Notes: generated from the sequence alone by a model not told the origin. Shown: positions 45,001 to 53,825, counted from the stretch's first letter. The stretch: 64,000 nucleotides of DNA from Chloroflexota bacterium (GCA_026710945.1 JAPOQA010000054.1:150914-214913); one strand, 5' to 3'. Program-made: numbers and translations.

Positions 45001-48000
45001 ACGGCGTCGCTCAGCATCTTGTTGGCGGCCCGCGCTACGGGCGCTTTGCGGTACAAGTCTGCTGCGCTCGGTTCGCCGCTGCTAAAGAGAAGCGTAAGTG
45101 GGTCTGCTTCGCCGCGCAGCACGTCGGCTAATGCGCCTGCGCTGCGCCGAAAGAGGCCGACCTCGTTGGTGCCGTGGGCGTAGCGTGACTCCATCTGGAC
45201 GGAAAATGCGTCAGGATCGCATGGCACCTCATCCGGCAACGGGTCGTCGGGACCCAATTGCACGACAAAGTCATCTCCAGACTCCGCCAGGACGCTGGCG
45301 AGCACCTGCATTTCGAGCATGCGGCGGAAGAGCTTGCGATGCTCGTCCAAGACTCCCAACTCTTGGCGCAGCGCCTCTGGGTCTATCGCTTGGCCGACTG
45401 CACGCTCCCACCCCAGTTCTTCGAGGGCCGCGAGCGCGCAACGCCACGATAGGTGTTCCAAGTCGGAGAGCAACGCGTCCCTATCGTCGGCTTCAACGCC
45501 CTCAGCCGCCAGATACTCCGGGAAAGTCTTAGAATCGGCGGCGATAGCCGTTGGACTCGCGAGGAAGTCCGCAGACGGCATTCCTTGCGGCAGGGGTCGG
45601 TCTCGCCAGACTACTTCGTACAGGAGGTCTTCTACGTTTTCAGTAGCCGACAGCAGCGCGGCGCGCGTGGCGCGCTTGACGGTGTAGCCGTCCAATCCCC
45701 CAATCTCTCGCCCCTCCGGCGTATAGAGGCGCAGATCACCTGATATGACTTCAGGTGTAGCTTCCGCAACGCCTTCTGCCTCGGACTCGCGATTTCTCTC
45801 TCGCATGCGCGCATGGCAGATGAGCCGGTTTGGTAGCTGCTCCGTAAGCCACAGCCGTTCCCAACCGAACGGCAGATATGCATCACCATCTTCACTTGCT
45901 GACTGCCGGCGCGCGGCCGCCATTACCTGAAAGCAGCCATCCAGCGCGATCGGGTGCACTTCTGCGGTGCTTTGCTCAATCTCAGGAGAGAGGGAAATCT
46001 CGCCCACGGCCTCGCCATCCCCGGCCCAGAGCCACTGCAGTGTGCGAAACTGCGGCCCGAGATTCACATTAACATCGGCCCTCGCACGATAGAACGCCGT
46101 TACATCTTCCGCTGCCAGGCCCTGCTTCACGGCTTCCACATCGATTGACCCGCCGGTTTGTTGTGCCCCGGTGGCAACCCGGCCTTCCACGTGCAGAGTC
46201 CACCCATCTTCTTCGCTGCCTTTGCTGAACACCTCAACCCGTTGGGCAGACGGCGTTTCGCTCTCGCTGAGCACGAGCTGGAGTTTCCGACTCTGCGGCT
46301 CAGCATCCTCTTCTTGATCTCGCTCCGGCAAGACTATTGGATTGTGGAGCTGGAAATCCTCAACGACTACAGTGCCTTCACTGTCCGGCCAAGCCGCCGA
46401 CACCGCCATGGCTCCGCAGAGCGCTGCCGGCACGACGTGGCGGCCAAACACGAGGTGGTCGTCTAACCATGCTGGATCGGCAGCCGATATATCAGTCTCG
46501 AAATGGATTTCGCCGCGTGGCGATTCATGACGTGAACCCAATAGGGGATGGTCTGTGCCGGACCGGCGGCGTGTCGGCCTATCAACCCAATGACGGCGGC
46601 GCTGGAAGGGATAGTCCGGCAACGAAATGCGGCAGCGACTCTCACCTGCAAACAGGCCTTGCCAGGAGATTTCAAGACCCGCCGCATAGCCCGCGGCGAC
46701 TGCGTCTACAAAGCTGGACTCAGGTTCCCGCGTGGAACTTTCCCTGTCGGGTCGGCGCAAACTGGCGATCACTGCCGGGCCCTCGTCCACCTTTCCTGCC
46801 GGTGATTCTGGCCAGGCCATTGTCGCCATGGGTCCTAACACGGCGTGTGGGCCAAGCTCGATCACCAAATCTACGCCTAATTCGGCGAGCGTTGCAACAC
46901 CTTGCCTGAATGCCACCGGACGGCGCATGTGCCGACGCCAGTACGCCCCGTCGAGGTACTCCCCCGGCGCCACCAACCGGCCGCTGACATTGCTGATCAA
47001 ATCAACTGACGGCGACGCAACTTCGATGTCTTCCAGGGCGGCTTCGATATCGTCCAAAGCGGGTTCCACCAAAGCGCTGTGAAACGCCTGGCTTGTGTTC
47101 AAGCGCCGCACGCGGACGTCTTGCGATTCGAAGCGGTCCATAATCGCTTCAACGCTAGACACCGGGCCGCTGACAACTTGGTGTGCTCCGTTATAGGCCG
47201 CGATGCTCACCTCAGCGCCGTCGGCCGCGGCATTTACCTCTTCCATCGCGGCAATCACCTGCGCCTCGGTGGCAAAAATGGCCGCCATTGCCCCTGCATC
47301 GGCCAGCGTCGCCAGCGATGCGCCACGCCTGGACACAAAGCGCATGCCGGCTTCCAAACTAAACACACCGGCAGCGTGCGCGGCGGCAAATTCGCCAAGA
47401 CTGTGTCCGATTACTACGCTGGGGTAGATGCCGACACTGGCCCAGAGTGCCGTCAAGCCGCACTCCAGCGCGTAGATGGCCGGTTGCGCCCAGGCGGTGT
47501 CATTCAAGTCCCCGACCGCCTCAGGTTTTCCAAACATGACGTCGAGCAAAGACGCCGACCGCTCTTCCCGAAACACCGCCTCACAACGGTTCAAGACCGC
47601 CCGGAACACCGGCTCACTGTCGTACAGGGTCTCTCCCATACCAAGCCACTGGCTACCTTGTCCGGTGTACATAAACGCAATCTTGCGTGGGGTGGCATTC
47701 TCCGTACCCGGCGGTGAGTCCACCACCTGCCCTAGCTGCTCGCGCAGTGAAGCAATATCGCGGAAAGGCAGCGCCGCGCGGTGCGAGAAGTGGCTGCGCC
47801 CAATGCCCGCAGTCCACGCCAAGTCGGAGAGCAACGGGTTCACGGCCGGTTCACTTGAAGCAAGCTCTGTAGACTGCGTAGCGAGCCACTCGAGATAGCG
47901 GCCTGCCGCATCCTTGAGCGCTTGGTTGGTCTTGCCGGAAACTGGCAGCAGCCGTGTCTGGCGTGGGGTGAGATCTTCCGCTCGAGTCGGCTCGGCGACG

Positions 48001-49463
48001 TCATGTGGCAGCGCCGGCGCAATCGGGTAGGGAGCGCCTGTCGGCCAGGCCTGGGTGTCTGTGCCGGCGGACGCGGCATCGAGTTCGGCGTAACCCTCCA
48101 CGATGACGTGGGCGTTAGTTCCCGACCAGCCAAACCCGCTCACGCCGGCGAGTGGCAGGCGGTCTGCATTGCGCGGCCAGGCCGTAGGCTCCGAGGCTAC
48201 GTGCAACGGGAGATTTCCCCAATCGATTTCTGGGTTTGGGGTGCTGAAGTTGCGATGCTTGGGTATGACACCGTGGTTCATCGCCAGGACTACCTTCAAG
48301 ACTCCGGCCACGCCTGCCGCGGATTCCAGGTGGCCCACGTTCGTCTTTACGGAGCCAATGAGCAACGGCTGGCCTGGATCGCGCCCGATCCCATAGGCGG
48401 CGCCGGTCGCTTGCGCCTCGATGGGATCGCCCACCGGCGTACCTGTGCCATGGGTCTCTACATAATCCACCTCCGTAGGCGAAATTCCGGCGCTCAGCAA
48501 CGCATCGGCAATCACGCTTTCCTGCGCTTCACCGTTTGGCACGGTCAGTCCTTGGCTCGCGCCGTCCTGGTTGATGGCCGAACCTCGGATGACCGCCCAA
48601 ATGCGGTCGCCGTCCGCTTCGGCGTCGCTGAGTCGCTTGAGTACAATGAGGCCGCACCCTTCACCGCGCACGTACCCGTTTGCCGCCGCGTCGAATGTCT
48701 TGCATTGTCCATCGGGCGCCAACATGCCGGCGTTGCCGCGCAGTTCCAGCAATCGGCCGGACAGTATCGTGTGCACGCCGCCGGCAAGAGCCAGGTTCGC
48801 TTCGCGTCTCTGTAAGCCGACCACCGCTTGATGGATTGCTACCAGAGAAGACGAACAGGCGGTATCCAGAGCAATTGCCGGACCCTGCAGGCCCAGTGCA
48901 AAGCAAACGCGGCCGATGGCGGTGTTGAAGGAGGTGCCACTGACAGAGTAGAGGCTTGTCGCGGGTTCAGCCGTGTGGCTGGAGTCTAAGACGAGGTCGC
49001 GGTATTCCATGTTGCTGATGCCCGCGAATACGCCGGTGCGGCTGCCCTTAAGACTTTCCGGATCGATGCCGGCGTCTTCGAGGGCCCGCCAGCTCGTTTC
49101 CAGCATGAGCCGCTGTTGCGGGTCCAGCAGTTGGGCCTCGACTGGCGAAATGCGGAAGAACTCGGCGTCAAACTGGTCGACTTCGTCAAGATACGCCCCA
49201 AAGAGACACGCCTCGTTCTGTACCGCGGCGTCCGGGAAGAGTTGGCCCACACGTCCTGCACCGGACCCCGGCACGCCTTGAATAACCGCAGTCTTGCCCG
49301 CTGCCAGCAGATCCCAGAATGCCGCCACATCTGGCGCTTGCGGAAACCGGCACGCCATGCCGACAATTGCTATCGGTTCTGCAGAATGGCGCAGACAGGG
49401 TTGCGAGTCTTCCAGGGGAGAACTCGTGCTCACGGAAACATCGCCTTTCCAAGCTGACGTCAT
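39039..49463 (-). CDS. Type I polyketide synthase, KS-AT-DH-MT-psiKR-ER-KR-ACP-KS*-AT*
   Basis: The start is ATG at 49463 with GAGGT 5 bases upstream, giving 3,474 residues. Domains are in order. KS1 about 28-453 has C203 in DTACSSS, HGTGT and KTNVGH. AT1 about 600-900 has S688 in GHSLG and an AFH motif, which favours malonyl-CoA. DH about 960-1250 has H1003 in HLVFGRHVVP and D1175. C-methyltransferase about 1380-1650 has EVGAGTG near 1505. A structural psiKR is about 1690-1850. ER about 1890-2200 has HAGAGGVG near 2050. KR has GGLGGIG at 2241-2247, with His replacing the catalytic Tyr in GQANHGAAN near 2382. ACP has S2545. A second KS (C2777 in ELACAAS, HGPGT) and a shortened AT (G3267 in GCGVG, no Ser) end the protein. 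No TE is present. The first module predicts a saturated, methyl-branched acyl chain. Confidence 0.96.
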   Translation of the reverse strand: MTSAWKGDVSVSTSSPLEDSQPCLRHSAEPIAIVGMACRFPQAPDVAAFWDLLAAGKTAVIQGVPGSGAGRVGQLFPDAAVQNEACLFGAYLDEVDQFDAEFFRISPVEAQLLDPQQRLMLETSWRALEDAGIDPESLKGSRTGVFAGISNMEYRDLVLDSSHTAEPATSLYSVSGTSFNTAIGRVCFALGLQGPAIALDTACSSSLVAIHQAVVGLQRREANLALAGGVHTILSGRLLELRGNAGMLAPDGQCKTFDAAANGYVRGEGCGLIVLKRLSDAEADGDRIWAVIRGSAINQDGASQGLTVPNGEAQESVIADALLSAGISPTEVDYVETHGTGTPVGDPIEAQATGAAYGIGRDPGQPLLIGSVKTNVGHLESAAGVAGVLKVVLAMNHGVIPKHRNFSTPNPEIDWGNLPLHVASEPTAWPRNADRLPLAGVSGFGWSGTNAHVIVEGYAELDAASAGTDTQAWPTGAPYPIAPALPHDVAEPTRAEDLTPRQTRLLPVSGKTNQALKDAAGRYLEWLATQSTELASSEPAVNPLLSDLAWTAGIGRSHFSHRAALPFRDIASLREQLGQVVDSPPGTENATPRKIAFMYTGQGSQWLGMGETLYDSEPVFRAVLNRCEAVFREERSASLLDVMFGKPEAVGDLNDTAWAQPAIYALECGLTALWASVGIYPSVVIGHSLGEFAAAHAAGVFSLEAGMRFVSRRGASLATLADAGAMAAIFATEAQVIAAMEEVNAAADGAEVSIAAYNGAHQVVSGPVSSVEAIMDRFESQDVRVRRLNTSQAFHSALVEPALDDIEAALEDIEVASPSVDLISNVSGRLVAPGEYLDGAYWRRHMRRPVAFRQGVATLAELGVDLVIELGPHAVLGPMATMAWPESPAGKVDEGPAVIASLRRPDRESSTREPESSFVDAVAAGYAAGLEISWQGLFAGESRCRISLPDYPFQRRRHWVDRPTRRRSGTDHPLLGSRHESPRGEIHFETDISAADPAWLDDHLVFGRHVVPAALCGAMAVSAAWPDSEGTVVVEDFQLHNPIVLPERDQEEDAEPQSRKLQLVLSESETPSAQRVEVFSKGSEEDGWTLHVEGRVATGAQQTGGSIDVEAVKQGLAAEDVTAFYRARADVNVNLGPQFRTLQWLWAGDGEAVGEISLSPEIEQSTAEVHPIALDGCFQVMAAARRQSASEDGDAYLPFGWERLWLTEQLPNRLICHARMRERNRESEAEGVAEATPEVISGDLRLYTPEGREIGGLDGYTVKRATRAALLSATENVEDLLYEVVWRDRPLPQGMPSADFLASPTAIAADSKTFPEYLAAEGVEADDRDALLSDLEHLSWRCALAALEELGWERAVGQAIDPEALRQELGVLDEHRKLFRRMLEMQVLASVLAESGDDFVVQLGPDDPLPDEVPCDPDAFSVQMESRYAHGTNEVGLFRRSAGALADVLRGEADPLTLLFSSGEPSAADLYRKAPVARAANKMLSDAVAALLSDMPADRRLRVIEVGAGTGSATASVLPELPEGRFDYVYTDISAGFFAEAEARFGGTEAAIEYRVLDVEKDPIAQGFDPHGYDLVVASNVLHATRYLRETLGHCRELLAPSGQLIALENLRGQGWLDLTFGQLDGWWRFADHYRPHHALASPEIWSQALRDAGFGEVEVLGVERTETGREPDRGVILAQGPTQVLEPAGAWVLTPDRNGFAEELTAALAARNQTVVLASCEQQPDAQQAESDSKIIRTPVALCDRESWQNLFMSLPSDVPLEGVVHLAALDGSGPEATTAELADDAQHATASALAVVQGMGDADVTPGKGTWFITRGGQVLEKESSGELFGAALWGFGKVVAREAGDLQPRMLDVEPGREIPIADLENELLYPDSENHVAYRGGLRQAARLERIGAVPERLTLPDNSNWLLEPDAGGALEGIHVGPFPARPLQPREVRVAVDATGLNFWDVFRSLALIDEGLLGGEFCGRVLEVATDVTSVAVGDRIVGLAFGTFGPEAITREEMVALAPPGYTATELATMPTVFVSAALAYDIAALRVGERVLIHAGAGGVGLAAIQLAQALGAEVHTTASAPKQAYLRSLGVEHIYDSRQTDFGRQILEATNGEGVHVVLNSLTSEGFIESSLSCLAQGGRFVELARVGIYSEEEMAAARPDVAYDILELDTLKEHDPARPGDALRRMMAQLARREITPLIHSRWALNQAGAAMDFMRSARHIGKIVFSVSPIETGTLRDDRTYLVTGGLGGIGCALAGWLAERGAGAIVLNGRRDPDPEAVAAINALQASGVNVHVELADVTDGDAVNAMLARIDATQPPLGGIIHSVGVLSDAALTNQSWESFENVLWPKMLGAWHLHRATLDRDLDLFVLFSSVTGVLGNAGQANHGAANAFLDQLAGHRRARGLAGQSIAWGAWSGLGEAEEQRERIARQLEASGTGWMTPQQGLKAFEMLMRQDVTAGMVAAVDWDVLSQSHEDDPPLFENVVTTTSEGDEESAEAPQDLMSRLRSANAAEREQVLASFLQEELQAVMRLPTEPALSVEFADLGMDSLMAVEMRNRVNRGFAGEYVASNTVVFDYPSIAGLARHLATELGDGEESPAAESLPAPEPPSIDVAEDGIAIVGMACRIPGADDPEGFWSLLETGQNMVTDGRQDAGSWSGIAGDPAADRAAYRHGAYLQGIDEFDSRFFKIAPIEAQMMDPQQRLLLETSWQAFEDAGIDPESLRGSRTGVYAGIGGSEYRRVITESGRDDDYLGTAGGVAVGRVAFTLGLEGPAVPIELACAASLVAVHQAVAGLQRGEIDMALTGGVNAVLSQSVMRFLADAGMLSLSGQCWTFDAAADGYVRGEGCGLVVLKRLSEAEADGDRIWAVIRGTAVNQNGAGLGLTLPNGPAQERAMREALSQAGVAPVEIDYVEAHGPGTAVGDAVELNAVANVYGRDRDVNNPLLIGSVKTNIGHLEAAGGIASLMKTVLAMQQGAIPQHLNFRNPNPDIDWDRLPVRVTSEAVAWPSATDRPPFASVNVFSISGANAHVVVEGCPAPDEEESSGNGRRWPAGTPRLVEVALPDSADLAETSDMNLAQRTTRLLPLSGKTHQARRQLAERYLAWLDDTYANSDLTDALEDSLLADMAWTAGVGRSHFSQRAGLAFQTYEELREKLKMLAAVREDSDEPEPQPVANTAFAFGGSVHGVAAMSKALYEREPVARAVLDRCDAILREERASSILDVLFGKNGDSASANHDPAWYQPAAYALECALTALWASVGIRPSVVTGCGVGELASAQAAGALSLEDGLRIAAEWGAQMAGDSLNASQPDVSPGLGEAIAAVAIAPSITMVSGATGRVVNPDNRPDAAYWNESAGPPAAAGCVEALAELGVDLLVSIELGAEGESRVAERWRSPAGTVTSDRKLVYIESLARADSEGLSPAPDCQFTRAVADAYEAGLQVSFAGLFAGEMRRRISLPSYPFQRRRHWVNARNSVTSS

Positions 49464-49898
49464 TGTCAACCTCTTTCATTCTTGGGCAGCAGTGTGGGCG
49501 AGAGCGCATCCTCGTCTCTGCATGTGGCCGTCTGAGGCTAGCCATTCTTGGTATGCGCCCCAACGGAAACGGTGCGAATACCTAGAGTCCATAATACACC
49601 GGCCGGCATGCCGAGACGCGGCAGGGTTTGGAGCGAGGCAGGGCTCGCAACGAACACGACAATTTCCGCGATGCAACCGAGAGTCAATCGCGGTGCGGTT
49701 GTATGGTTCAAGCGAACTCAACGATGAGCGGCTGCAGCTACCGTCGGACAAACTATCCTCCTACGTGCCCGATCATGCAACGGCATGTGGCTCCAGGCCG
49801 CAGGCCAGCTTGCCAGTGCTCATCTGCGTGTAAGGTGATGGATTGCCTGTCCCCAGTTTCGTACTAGGCAATGCCACGGGATGGACCAACCAGAGAGT
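49464..49898. other. Spacer upstream of the PKS gene
   Basis: No gene is recognised. It must contain the minus-strand PKS promoter; the ribosome-binding site is at 49468-49475. Short plus-strand frames here have no motifs or initiation signals. Confidence 0.5.
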
Positions 49899-49935
49899 CA
49901 CACGAGCCGGTTCTTTCGCAGAACCGGCTCGTGTG
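49899..49935 (-). terminator. Long perfect stem-loop after lipoprotein C
   Basis: The 16-bp arms CACACGAGCCGGTTCT (49899-49914) and AGAACCGGCTCGTGTG (49920-49935) are perfect complements around a 5-base loop. The element starts 37 bp after the lipoprotein stop codon at 49972. No T-run follows on the minus strand, so it is a stem-loop terminator by position only. Confidence 0.6.
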
Positions 49936-49971
49936 TGCTTAGCTTGGTCCGAAGCTAACCTAGAATTCAAT

Positions 49972-51369
49972 TTACTCGTTGTAGAATTCCTGGATGGCCG
50001 GCTCTTGGAGCACGACGTCCCAACGAGCGGCAACGTTATCGAGCGCGTCACGGGCGTCGAGTTCACCAGCGCCGGCTTTCGCCAACTCTTCCAAAATGAT
50101 GGGGCGCATTCTATCCCAACCTGGGATTGGCTGGCGACCAAGACCTACACTCTGCAGATTGTTCAACAAGCCGGACAAGAAAGCGTTTTCCTGCACGTAG
50201 GGAGCCTTGGCAGCCACCGACACACGCGGCGGCAAGAAGAACGTCAACTCGTCATAGGCGATGAGCACGTCGTCTTCATGTACCGTGAGCAAGAGATCCC
50301 ATGTGACGTCTGGGTTCTTGGTGGCGGCGCCCATACCCAGCCAGTCGTTGAAGGAAAGGCTGACGGCCCGCTGGTCGCCCATGGGCTCCGGCGCGACGTA
50401 GATTTCGTCGACGTTTTCCGGGGCATCTGTTGCAACGCGGCGGCCGATGGCGGCGTTACCCCAAATCATGGAGACATAGCCGCCGGCAAAGCCCGCACCG
50501 TAGCCACTGAATTCCGGCCCGACGTAGGACGAGCCATGAGGATTGAAGCCCCGCTTGCGGCGCAATTGGAATTCCAGTCCCGCGATAGCTTCAGGGCTGT
50601 TGACGAACCCGGATGCCTTACCATTGGTGACCCATTGCACGCCGTTCGACTCGACAATGCCGTTCAATTCGGCTTCCTCGGGATCACGACCGAGATTGCC
50701 AGGGCTGAACCCATAGCGCTCGACTTCTTTACCCAATACTTTCCACTTTGTCATGGTGGTGGCAAAATCGGCCTGATCATCCATGGTCCACGCGGTTGGC
50801 GGCGTCAAACCGGCCTCGGACATGTGGTCATCTCGGAGCCAGTACGAGCGATTGGCCGCCATCATGGGCATGCCCTGCAATTGCCCTTTGACGCGAACGG
50901 TATCCAGCGTGCTGGGCAGGAAGTCCGGCTCCATGCCCCAGGTGGCAAAGTAGGGGTTGAGCGGTACTGACAGCCCCGCCATGTAGATTGAAGGCGCAAT
51001 TGCCTGCCCCATCTTGAAGAGATCGGGCATCTGGCCGGCGGCCAAGCCAACCGAAAGTTCCACAAAGGTATGGGCTTGTCCCCCCGTACGGGGCGTAAAG
51101 ACCACTTCGCCGTTGGGATACTTCGCTTGAAAGCGTTCGTTCAGGATGCCTTCCGCCCATGGCTGCCAGCGGCCGCCGTCCTGCACGCTAAGCTTGACTT
51201 CCTCTGTCTTTGGCCCTGCTTCCGCAGCCGGCTCCGCAGCCTTCGGCTGGTCGCCGTCCATCTCGCCGGTCTGTGTCTCTACTTGTCCGCAGGCTGCCAG
51301 CAAGCCAAGTGCGCCAATCGTAGCGCCGGAAGCCAGCAAACTACGTCGAGTCATGTGCGAAATTCGCAT
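49972..51369 (-). CDS. Solute-binding lipoprotein (copy C, divergent)
   Basis: This is a substrate-binding protein of 465 residues. The start is chosen at MRISHMTRRSLL because GGGAGAGGA immediately precedes that ATG; six extra codons upstream are unlikely. The signal has a twin-arginine motif (TRRSLLASG) and lipobox LLAAC, so Tat export and lipidation are likely. It shares the lipobox and acidic linker style with copies A and B, but the mature sequence differs (FQAKYPNGEVVFTPRTGG, then GYGAGFAGGYVSMIWGNAA). No permease or ATPase gene is adjacent. It lies between the PKS operon and an Fe-dependent alcohol dehydrogenase gene on the other strand. Confidence 0.85.
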   Translation of the reverse strand: MRISHMTRRSLLASGATIGALGLLAACGQVETQTGEMDGDQPKAAEPAAEAGPKTEEVKLSVQDGGRWQPWAEGILNERFQAKYPNGEVVFTPRTGGQAHTFVELSVGLAAGQMPDLFKMGQAIAPSIYMAGLSVPLNPYFATWGMEPDFLPSTLDTVRVKGQLQGMPMMAANRSYWLRDDHMSEAGLTPPTAWTMDDQADFATTMTKWKVLGKEVERYGFSPGNLGRDPEEAELNGIVESNGVQWVTNGKASGFVNSPEAIAGLEFQLRRKRGFNPHGSSYVGPEFSGYGAGFAGGYVSMIWGNAAIGRRVATDAPENVDEIYVAPEPMGDQRAVSLSFNDWLGMGAATKNPDVTWDLLLTVHEDDVLIAYDELTFFLPPRVSVAAKAPYVQENAFLSGLLNNLQSVGLGRQPIPGWDRMRPIILEELAKAGAGELDARDALDNVAARWDVVLQEPAIQEFYNE

Positions 51370-51642
51370 AGTCCTCTCCCTCTTCAAGGTGGTGCTTTGA
51401 TACGAACCAAGACTACCCCGGCGGCGTACACACGCTTTGCCGCCATAGCTGCCTTGTGAGCAATATACATAAGCATTCGCGGGTTAGTCAAGCAGCCCCA
51501 AGTCTTGGATTGGATGCCAGGGCGTTGCGGGCGGACTGCATCGACGTGCAACGTTGTGCCGCTCCGAACTGCACATACTTGAAGAGCTCAAGTGAACGGC
51601 ACTTCCGGGCACCCCACGACCGTGGGCGATCTGACCGGCTGT

Positions 51643-51671
51643 TTGCCACGTCGAAATCGCCCTGCTACACT
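51643..51671 (+). promoter_or_regulatory. Putative promoter of the alcohol dehydrogenase gene
   Basis: TTGCCA (51643-51648) and TACACT (51666-51671) are 17 bp apart. The predicted start near 51678 leaves a leader of about 35 bases with AGAGGAG before the ATG at 51713. The rest of the 51370-51712 spacer holds nothing I recognise. Confidence 0.6.
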
Positions 51672-51712
51672 CATGCCAGCATTTTGCATTGCAGCAAGAG
51701 GAGCGCGTACAT

Positions 51713-52864
51713 ATGGCGGTTCACGCCTTTCAAGTGTCTACCCAGGTGCTCAGCGGCACTGGGACCATAGCAGAGATTGGCCCCGCGCTTGCGGCGCAAA
51801 ATCACACGTGTGTTCTCGTCGTCACGGACCAAGGCATCGTAAACGCCGGCTTGCTCGCTCCGGTTACCCAATCGCTGCAAGATGCCGGGATAGCACATGC
51901 AATCTTCGCTGAGGTGCAAGCCGACCCGGAAGAGAGCATCGTGGAGGCCGTAGTTTTAGCCTATCAAGAGGCCGGCTGTGACGGTCTGCTGGCAGTCGGT
52001 GGCGGCAGTTCGTTGGACGTGGCCAAGGCCGCTGGTGTCGTAGTCTCTAATGGCGGCGCGGTGGCCGATTACGAGGGCTTTGACGCATTTGAGAACGACC
52101 TGCCGCCGCTCTACGCTGTGCCAACCACTGTAGGGACCGGCTCCGAGGTCACGTTTGCCGCAGTGATTACCCTACCCAGCCAGCAGTTCAAGATGTCCAT
52201 CCTGAGCACGCGTCTGGCGCCCCGCATAGCCTTTCTCGATCCCGCCATGCTGACCACGTTGCCGCCTCATGTCGTGGCGCATTCGGGCATGGATGCCCTG
52301 ACCCACGCGGTGGAGGGCATGACGTCGCCGCTTTCGACTCCCTTTACCAATGCCTTCAATCTCCACGCGATTCATCTAATCAGCCGGAACCTCCGCGCCG
52401 CGGTTGCCAACAGCGGCGACATGGCTGCCATTGGCGAGATGCAGGCGGCTGCCTGCATCGCAGGCATAGGCTTTGCCCACTCACGACTTGGCATCGTCCA
52501 CGCCATGGCCCATCCCGTCGGCGCGTACCATCACCTGCCGCACGGGCTGAGCAATGCGCTCCTGCTCCCCCACTGCCTCGACTTCAACCGCATTGGCTGT
52601 GAACCGCAATTGGCGGCAGTGGCCCGCGAATTCGATGCGACCTTTCCCGGTCAAACCGAACGAGAAGCCGCACTCGCGGCTATCGACGCGATCAGAGATT
52701 TGGAGTCCGACATTGGCATTCCTGCATCGATGGGTGAAACGGGTGTAACCGACGAGCACTTCGATGCCATTGTCAAGGACACCTTCCGCAGCCGCAACGT
52801 CGGCATCAATCCACGCAAAGTGACCGAAGATGACATCCTACAGATTCTCTACAAGGCGCTGTAG
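51713..52864 (+). CDS. Iron-containing alcohol dehydrogenase
   Basis: This NAD(P)-dependent group III dehydrogenase has 383 residues. The start at 51713 follows AGAGGAG with 11-base spacing; earlier in-frame codons lack such a site. The nucleotide segment is LLAVGGGSSLDVAKA (about residues 86-100), and AVPTTVGTGSEVT follows. Metal ligands are in SGMDALTHAVEG and HAMAHPVGAYHHLPHG. Members reduce aldehydes or ketones, for example lactaldehyde, butanal or hydroxypropanal. The substrate is unknown. Confidence 0.9.
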   Translation: MAVHAFQVSTQVLSGTGTIAEIGPALAAQNHTCVLVVTDQGIVNAGLLAPVTQSLQDAGIAHAIFAEVQADPEESIVEAVVLAYQEAGCDGLLAVGGGSSLDVAKAAGVVVSNGGAVADYEGFDAFENDLPPLYAVPTTVGTGSEVTFAAVITLPSQQFKMSILSTRLAPRIAFLDPAMLTTLPPHVVAHSGMDALTHAVEGMTSPLSTPFTNAFNLHAIHLISRNLRAAVANSGDMAAIGEMQAAACIAGIGFAHSRLGIVHAMAHPVGAYHHLPHGLSNALLLPHCLDFNRIGCEPQLAAVAREFDATFPGQTEREAALAAIDAIRDLESDIGIPASMGETGVTDEHFDAIVKDTFRSRNVGINPRKVTEDDILQILYKAL

Positions 52865-53036
52865 GGACATCTCACTTTAGAGTGCTGCCAGCCTGCCCAC
52901 CGTGACTGCCAAGGAATCTTGCCACGCCAATCCAATTGCCGTAAGTGGAAAGGCGGCGCGCGTACTAAACCATCTCAGTTGGCCCTACGACGACTGTCTT
53001 TCCCTCGCGCGCCTTGAAATTGGAATGGCACGAAGT

Positions 53037-53825
53037 CTATTCAAGCCGCCACTTGAGAGAGCGTGCGACGATAGCCAACGAGCCCAAGCCGAAGACTGCC
53101 AAGATTGCCAAGTCTCTCAGCAAGGTGGCAGTGATTTCCGGCTGCAGGGCGGCGCGAAAGGCCTGGGCGGCGTAGGTTGGCGGCAAGACCATGCCGGTGT
53201 ACTGCAGGATGGCGGGAAGGCGGTCGAAGGGAATCATTACCGGCGCAAAGAACATGATGAAGAACATCGTTGCTTGCGCCACAAGGCCTGCGACGCGCCA
53301 GTTGGGGATTCCCAGGCCGATCGCGGCACCCACGCCCGCGAGCGAAATGGCGCTGAGCGGTACGACAGCGAATATGAGCGGGTTGAATGCCAGCGGAAAG
53401 CCAAAATACCAGCTACCCACCAGCAGCGTAATTATCATGCCGGGAATGGCGGCCATGCCGTTGCCGGTGACCACCGCCAAGATGAAGGCCGTCTTGCTGA
53501 TGGGCAGCGAAGCGTAGTAAAGAATGGCGCCGTTGCGCCTTGATTGGGCCATGTCTTGGGCCACCATCATGATCCCTAGCGTGACCAGCGACATAACGGC
53601 TGCGCCTGATACAAAGTACCGGCCTAACTCCGGTTCCCGCGATCCGGAGATAAATGAAAATGCAAAGACCATACCAAGATTGAGCAGTACTGAAATAGAG
53701 AGAATCATCGTCAGCCACTGCCGAAATTCCAATATGATCACGGCAGACAAATGAACGTAGTTTTGCCAGAAGTGCTTCAGGCTCGTCCACGCCGCATGTA
53801 GTTGCATACTGCTAGTGCTTGTCAT
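53037..53825 (-). CDS. ABC-2-type transporter permease
   Basis: This membrane subunit of an ABC exporter has 262 residues and about six transmembrane helices. The start begins MTSTSSMQLHAAW; the internal ATG seven codons in is an alternative. Long hydrophobic segments include MILSISVLLNLGMVFAFSF and the LVAQATMFFIMFFAPVMIPFDRLP loop typical of ABC-2 permeases. A charged N-terminal helix (LKHFWQNYVHLSAVIILEFR) would contact the ATPase. The ATPase gene is directly upstream, 15 bp away. Substrate unknown; DrrAB-like drug or lipid exporters have this layout. Confidence 0.87.
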   Translation of the reverse strand: MTSTSSMQLHAAWTSLKHFWQNYVHLSAVIILEFRQWLTMILSISVLLNLGMVFAFSFISGSREPELGRYFVSGAAVMSLVTLGIMMVAQDMAQSRRNGAILYYASLPISKTAFILAVVTGNGMAAIPGMIITLLVGSWYFGFPLAFNPLIFAVVPLSAISLAGVGAAIGLGIPNWRVAGLVAQATMFFIMFFAPVMIPFDRLPAILQYTGMVLPPTYAAQAFRAALQPEITATLLRDLAILAVFGLGSLAIVARSLKWRLE

